In this document: in pieces, positions 61,663 through 64,000 of the stretch
How positions within the stretch are numbered: the first letter of the stretch is position 1
Layout of the letters: each line of letters opens with the position of its first letter
From: JANQJA01 sp047947185
Lineage (GTDB): Bacteria > Pseudomonadota > Gammaproteobacteria > Pseudomonadales > Azotimanducaceae
Length of the DNA: 64,000 bases
Direction: 5' to 3'
Assembly (NCBI GenBank): GCA_047947185.1
Contig: CP170502.1
Span: forward strand, 4,836,001-4,900,000
Notes under the pieces: generated by a model
What the model was told of the DNA's origin: nothing
The model's input: only the letters and a program-made list of their open reading frames with translations
The model's database searches: none
Program-made: the position numbers and the translations under genes

Positions 61663-62589
61663 TCAAGTAAAGGGCATCCGCTCAATGATGGCCCCGGTCA
61701 GGTCCTTGCCGGTGAGCTCCAGAATGGTGAGCAACCCGCCGGGATTTATGACGTTAAATTCCAGGACCCAGGGAAAAACCAGGTCGATACCGACAAACTC
61801 GGCGCCGTGGGCCAGCAGTGTCTGGCCAATACGCCTGCAGTATTCCTGTTCACCAGGCGTCAGTTCACAGGGCTCTGTCCGGGCACCTTGCTGTACGTTG
61901 GTCCTGTGGTCCAGCAGGGCGTGGCGGCGGTACTGGCCAACCGGTTCTCCACCTGCAAGCAGAACCCGCTTTTCTCCCTGGCCAATTTCCTCAACGTAGC
62001 GCTGCAACAGGCAAAACCTGTCTTCATCCGGACCACACAGGGACGCCAGAATGACACGGACGTTGGCATCTTCCGCTGTCAGGAGGTAAACGTCCCGACC
62101 GAAACTTGACGCTGGGGGTTTGACAATCCAGCGGCCGCCATGGGCCTGCATGATCGACAGCAGTTCAGCAGGATTACTGGATGCCCAGGTATCCGGATGC
62201 TGGAAGATGTCAGGGTGGGTCGCGGCAAAATACTTGCTCTTGAAATGCATGATCGCATCGAGGGAATTGCAGATCACGGTGTCTCGCGACGCGGCAAAGA
62301 GTAGCTGGATCTTGTCGAGGAAGCTGTGGCGCATGCCAAGCGACATCACCCAGATGACGTCAAATTCGGCCAGCTGCATGCGGTCAGGAAACACCAGTGG
62401 TGCACTCGGCTGGCAGGCGTGGTCCAGCCAGGTGCCGAGCGCTGTAACGCGGGAGCGCGTCAGGGCCAGGGTTTCCATTTCAACCAGGGCGACCCGATGT
62501 CCGTGCCGCAAGAGCTCATTGGCAAAGCGGCAATAGTTGCCGTCCACAATCGTTTCGGTTGCGCCTATGAGAAATGCAATTTGCATCAT
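61663..62589 (-). CDS. GshB-like ATP-grasp protein
   Basis: A 308-residue ATP-grasp protein. The C-terminal half matches glutathione synthase from memory: GRWIVKPPASSFGRDVYLL, GEKRVLLAGGEPVGQYRR and EFNVINPGGL. The N-terminal third differs from E. coli GshB. It may be a divergent glutathione synthase or a relative with another substrate. ATG at 62589 or 62586. Confidence 0.75.
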   Translation of the reverse strand: MMQIAFLIGATETIVDGNYCRFANELLRHGHRVALVEMETLALTRSRVTALGTWLDHACQPSAPLVFPDRMQLAEFDVIWVMSLGMRHSFLDKIQLLFAASRDTVICNSLDAIMHFKSKYFAATHPDIFQHPDTWASSNPAELLSIMQAHGGRWIVKPPASSFGRDVYLLTAEDANVRVILASLCGPDEDRFCLLQRYVEEIGQGEKRVLLAGGEPVGQYRRHALLDHRTNVQQGARTEPCELTPGEQEYCRRIGQTLLAHGAEFVGIDLVFPWVLEFNVINPGGLLTILELTGKDLTGAIIERMPFT

Positions 62590-62796
62590 GGTGGTGTAAA
62601 GCCCGGAAAGGCGCGAGTTTACAGCATTCCCGGTTGCCTGGGAGGTTGGGTTTTGCGCCTGTCGCCGGCGGTGCTGACGTCTGCCGGGTTGAAATATCCG
62701 GGATTGCCCAGAACTTAAGGTCAGGCGAGTCTTTCTGGCAACTGCGCTATACTCGACTCGCCGTTTTTATCGCCCCGCCCGGAGAGGTACGCCGTT

Positions 62797-63837
62797 ATGG
62801 GAAACATCGCTTTTGAGGTCCCGCTACATCAGAGCCACACGCTGAGTGAGGCGGAAATCAGTGCGTACAGGACGTCAATCAGGTCGTTGCTGTCCGCCCA
62901 CAATGCGGTGCTGGTGGCACATTACTACACTGATGACGCGATCCAGTCGCTTGCGAGTGAGACGGGCGGTTGTGTCGCGGACTCGCTTGAGATGGCGCGC
63001 TTTGGCAAGAACCATCCGGCGGATACACTGGTGGTAGCGGGCGTTCGCTTCATGGGTGAAACCGCCAAGATACTGAGCCCGGAGAAGCGTGTGCTGATGC
63101 CAACGCTTGAGGCAACCTGCTCGCTTGACCTGGGCTGCCCGGTTGATGAATTCAGTGCTTTCTGTGATGCCCATCCTGAACGTACAGTGGTTGTGTACGC
63201 GAACACCTCTGCAGCGGTCAAGGCGAGGGCGGACTGGGTGGTGACATCCAGCAATGCCCTCGAGATTATCGAACACCTCATGGACCAGGGAGAAACCTTT
63301 ATCTGGGCCCCGGACAAATACCTTGGCAGTTATATCCAGAAGGAAACCGGCGCCGACATGTTGATGTGGGACGGCTCCTGCGTGGTGCATGAAGAGTTCA
63401 AGGCGAAAGGCGTTGAGGATTTGAAGAAAGTGCACCCGGATGCTGCCGTGCTGGTGCATCCCGAGTCTCCCCAGAGTGTTGTAGCGCTGGCGGATGTGGT
63501 TGGTTCAACCACCCAGTTGATTCGGGCAACCACCGAATTGCCCAACAGGAAATTTATTGTTGCGACGGACAACGGTATCTTTCACAAGATGCGTAGTGTC
63601 GCGCCGGACAAGATATTTATTGAGGCGCCAACTGCTGGCAATGGCGCAACCTGCCGGAGTTGCGCCCACTGCCCGTGGATGGCAATGAATGTACTGGAAA
63701 ATCTTGAGCAAACGCTCAGGACCGGTGACAACGAGGTGCTGGTTGACCCCGACATTGCTGCCCGCGCCATGATTCCGCTGGATCGCATGGTCTCATTCAA
63801 CAACAGCAATCAGATTCGCATTCGCGGCAACGCCTGA
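62797..63837 (+). CDS. nadA: Quinolinate synthase NadA
   Basis: A 346-residue Fe-S enzyme of NAD synthesis that condenses iminoaspartate with dihydroxyacetone phosphate. VLVAHYYTDDAIQSLA is the family signature, and Cys residues for the 4Fe-4S cluster lie in EATCSLDLGC and CRSCAHCPWM. ATG at 62797. A TATACT (62748-62753) may be its -10. Confidence 0.93.
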   Translation: MGNIAFEVPLHQSHTLSEAEISAYRTSIRSLLSAHNAVLVAHYYTDDAIQSLASETGGCVADSLEMARFGKNHPADTLVVAGVRFMGETAKILSPEKRVLMPTLEATCSLDLGCPVDEFSAFCDAHPERTVVVYANTSAAVKARADWVVTSSNALEIIEHLMDQGETFIWAPDKYLGSYIQKETGADMLMWDGSCVVHEEFKAKGVEDLKKVHPDAAVLVHPESPQSVVALADVVGSTTQLIRATTELPNRKFIVATDNGIFHKMRSVAPDKIFIEAPTAGNGATCRSCAHCPWMAMNVLENLEQTLRTGDNEVLVDPDIAARAMIPLDRMVSFNNSNQIRIRGNA

Positions 63838-63859
63838 TCGGATATCGGATACGGCCCGG

Positions 63860-64000
63860 TCAGGAGCGGCGTTGTTTCTGTCGCATCGCGTGGATCTGTT
63901 CGATGCGAGCACGGATGCGGGATTTCTGCTGGAAATTGTCGTTGACCAGGGGGATTGCATACCCCAACTGGGTGATGGCCTGGTCCAGATTGCCCACCAG
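63860..64000 (-). CDS. C-terminal fragment of a BepA-like M48 metalloprotease (partial)
   Basis: Runs off the right edge of the window; only the last 46 codons are seen, ending in TGA at 63860. The sequence reads LVGNLDQAITQLGYAIPLVN then RIRARIEQIHAMRQ, a TPR-like helix pair as in the C-terminus of BepA/YfgC proteases. The position just after nadA and convergent to it fits the Pseudomonas order. The assignment rests on that context, since the catalytic HExxH is outside. Confidence 0.55.
   Translation of the reverse strand: MVGNLDQAITQLGYAIPLVNDNFQQKSRIRARIEQIHAMRQKQRRS

Noticed and set aside
1..64000. CRISPR array, prophage or complete IS
   Set aside because: No regularly spaced repeats, integrase, capsid genes or transposase were seen; the only mobile element is the MITE.

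Overview
The window is dense, single-chromosome style DNA with a high G+C content by eye, short intergenic gaps and many start/stop overlaps. It looks like a gammaproteobacterium. The main evidence is the right-hand third, where aspS, yebC, ruvC, ruvA, ruvB, tolQ, tolR, tolA, tolB, pal, cpoB, queE, queC, tRNA-Lys, nadA and the tail of a BepA-like protease appear in an order I recall from Pseudomonas and relatives. MetR, RhlB, PrpE, YdfG and a TRAP transporter fit a (possibly marine) heterotroph. The genus cannot be read from the sequence.

Region 1-9830 holds an NhaD-type antiporter, a cNMP-binding protein, moaB-moeA (molybdenum cofactor), a tight three-gene minus-strand set (GT4 glycosyltransferase, methyltransferase, prenyltransferase/glucoamylase-like alpha-barrel protein), an HD-domain protein and metR with its own MetR box. 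Region 9831-10205 looks empty but contains a complete minus-strand transcription unit: a strong promoter, a perfect Shine-Dalgarno, a 14-codon ORF with a possible AUU start, a 14-bp hairpin and a terminator. Region 10206-18856 holds accessory enzymes (PPOX, MBL-fold, VOC, TauD, alpha/beta hydrolase) and a TakP-like TRAP transporter interrupted by a 181-bp MITE with CTAG flanks. Region 18857-20392 is amtB with a sigma-54 promoter, an NtrC-like site and a terminator.

Region 20473-37518 is almost wholly on the minus strand. It includes a PhoU-like protein, a probable halohydrin dehalogenase carrying both diagnostic motifs of that family, DUF2237, an arylsulfotransferase-like propeller, an ABC-2 exporter, crotonase, PlsC, a FecR-domain lipoprotein, a cupin, RhlB, an aminotransferase, type 2 ArgC, an epoxide hydrolase, a SyrP/TauD-like oxygenase and an esterase. 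Region 37643-43384 carries acyl-CoA and propionate genes (CaiB family, prpE, ydfG), an uncharacterised basic protein with a long leader, a YgiN-like monooxygenase and arsC. Region 43499-64000 is mostly housekeeping: yihY-tlpA, proS, an HU variant with an H1-like tail, fmdB-aspS-yebC-ruvCAB, tol-pal without ybgC, queE-queC, oligopeptidase A, tRNA-Lys(UUU), a GshB-like ATP-grasp protein, nadA and a truncated bepA.

The strongest candidates for something new are the structured transcript at 9881-10150, the halohydrin dehalogenase at 21296-21976 and the MITE between dctP and dctQ. No CRISPR array, prophage or complete insertion sequence was seen. Family names come from recognising motifs, not from database searches.
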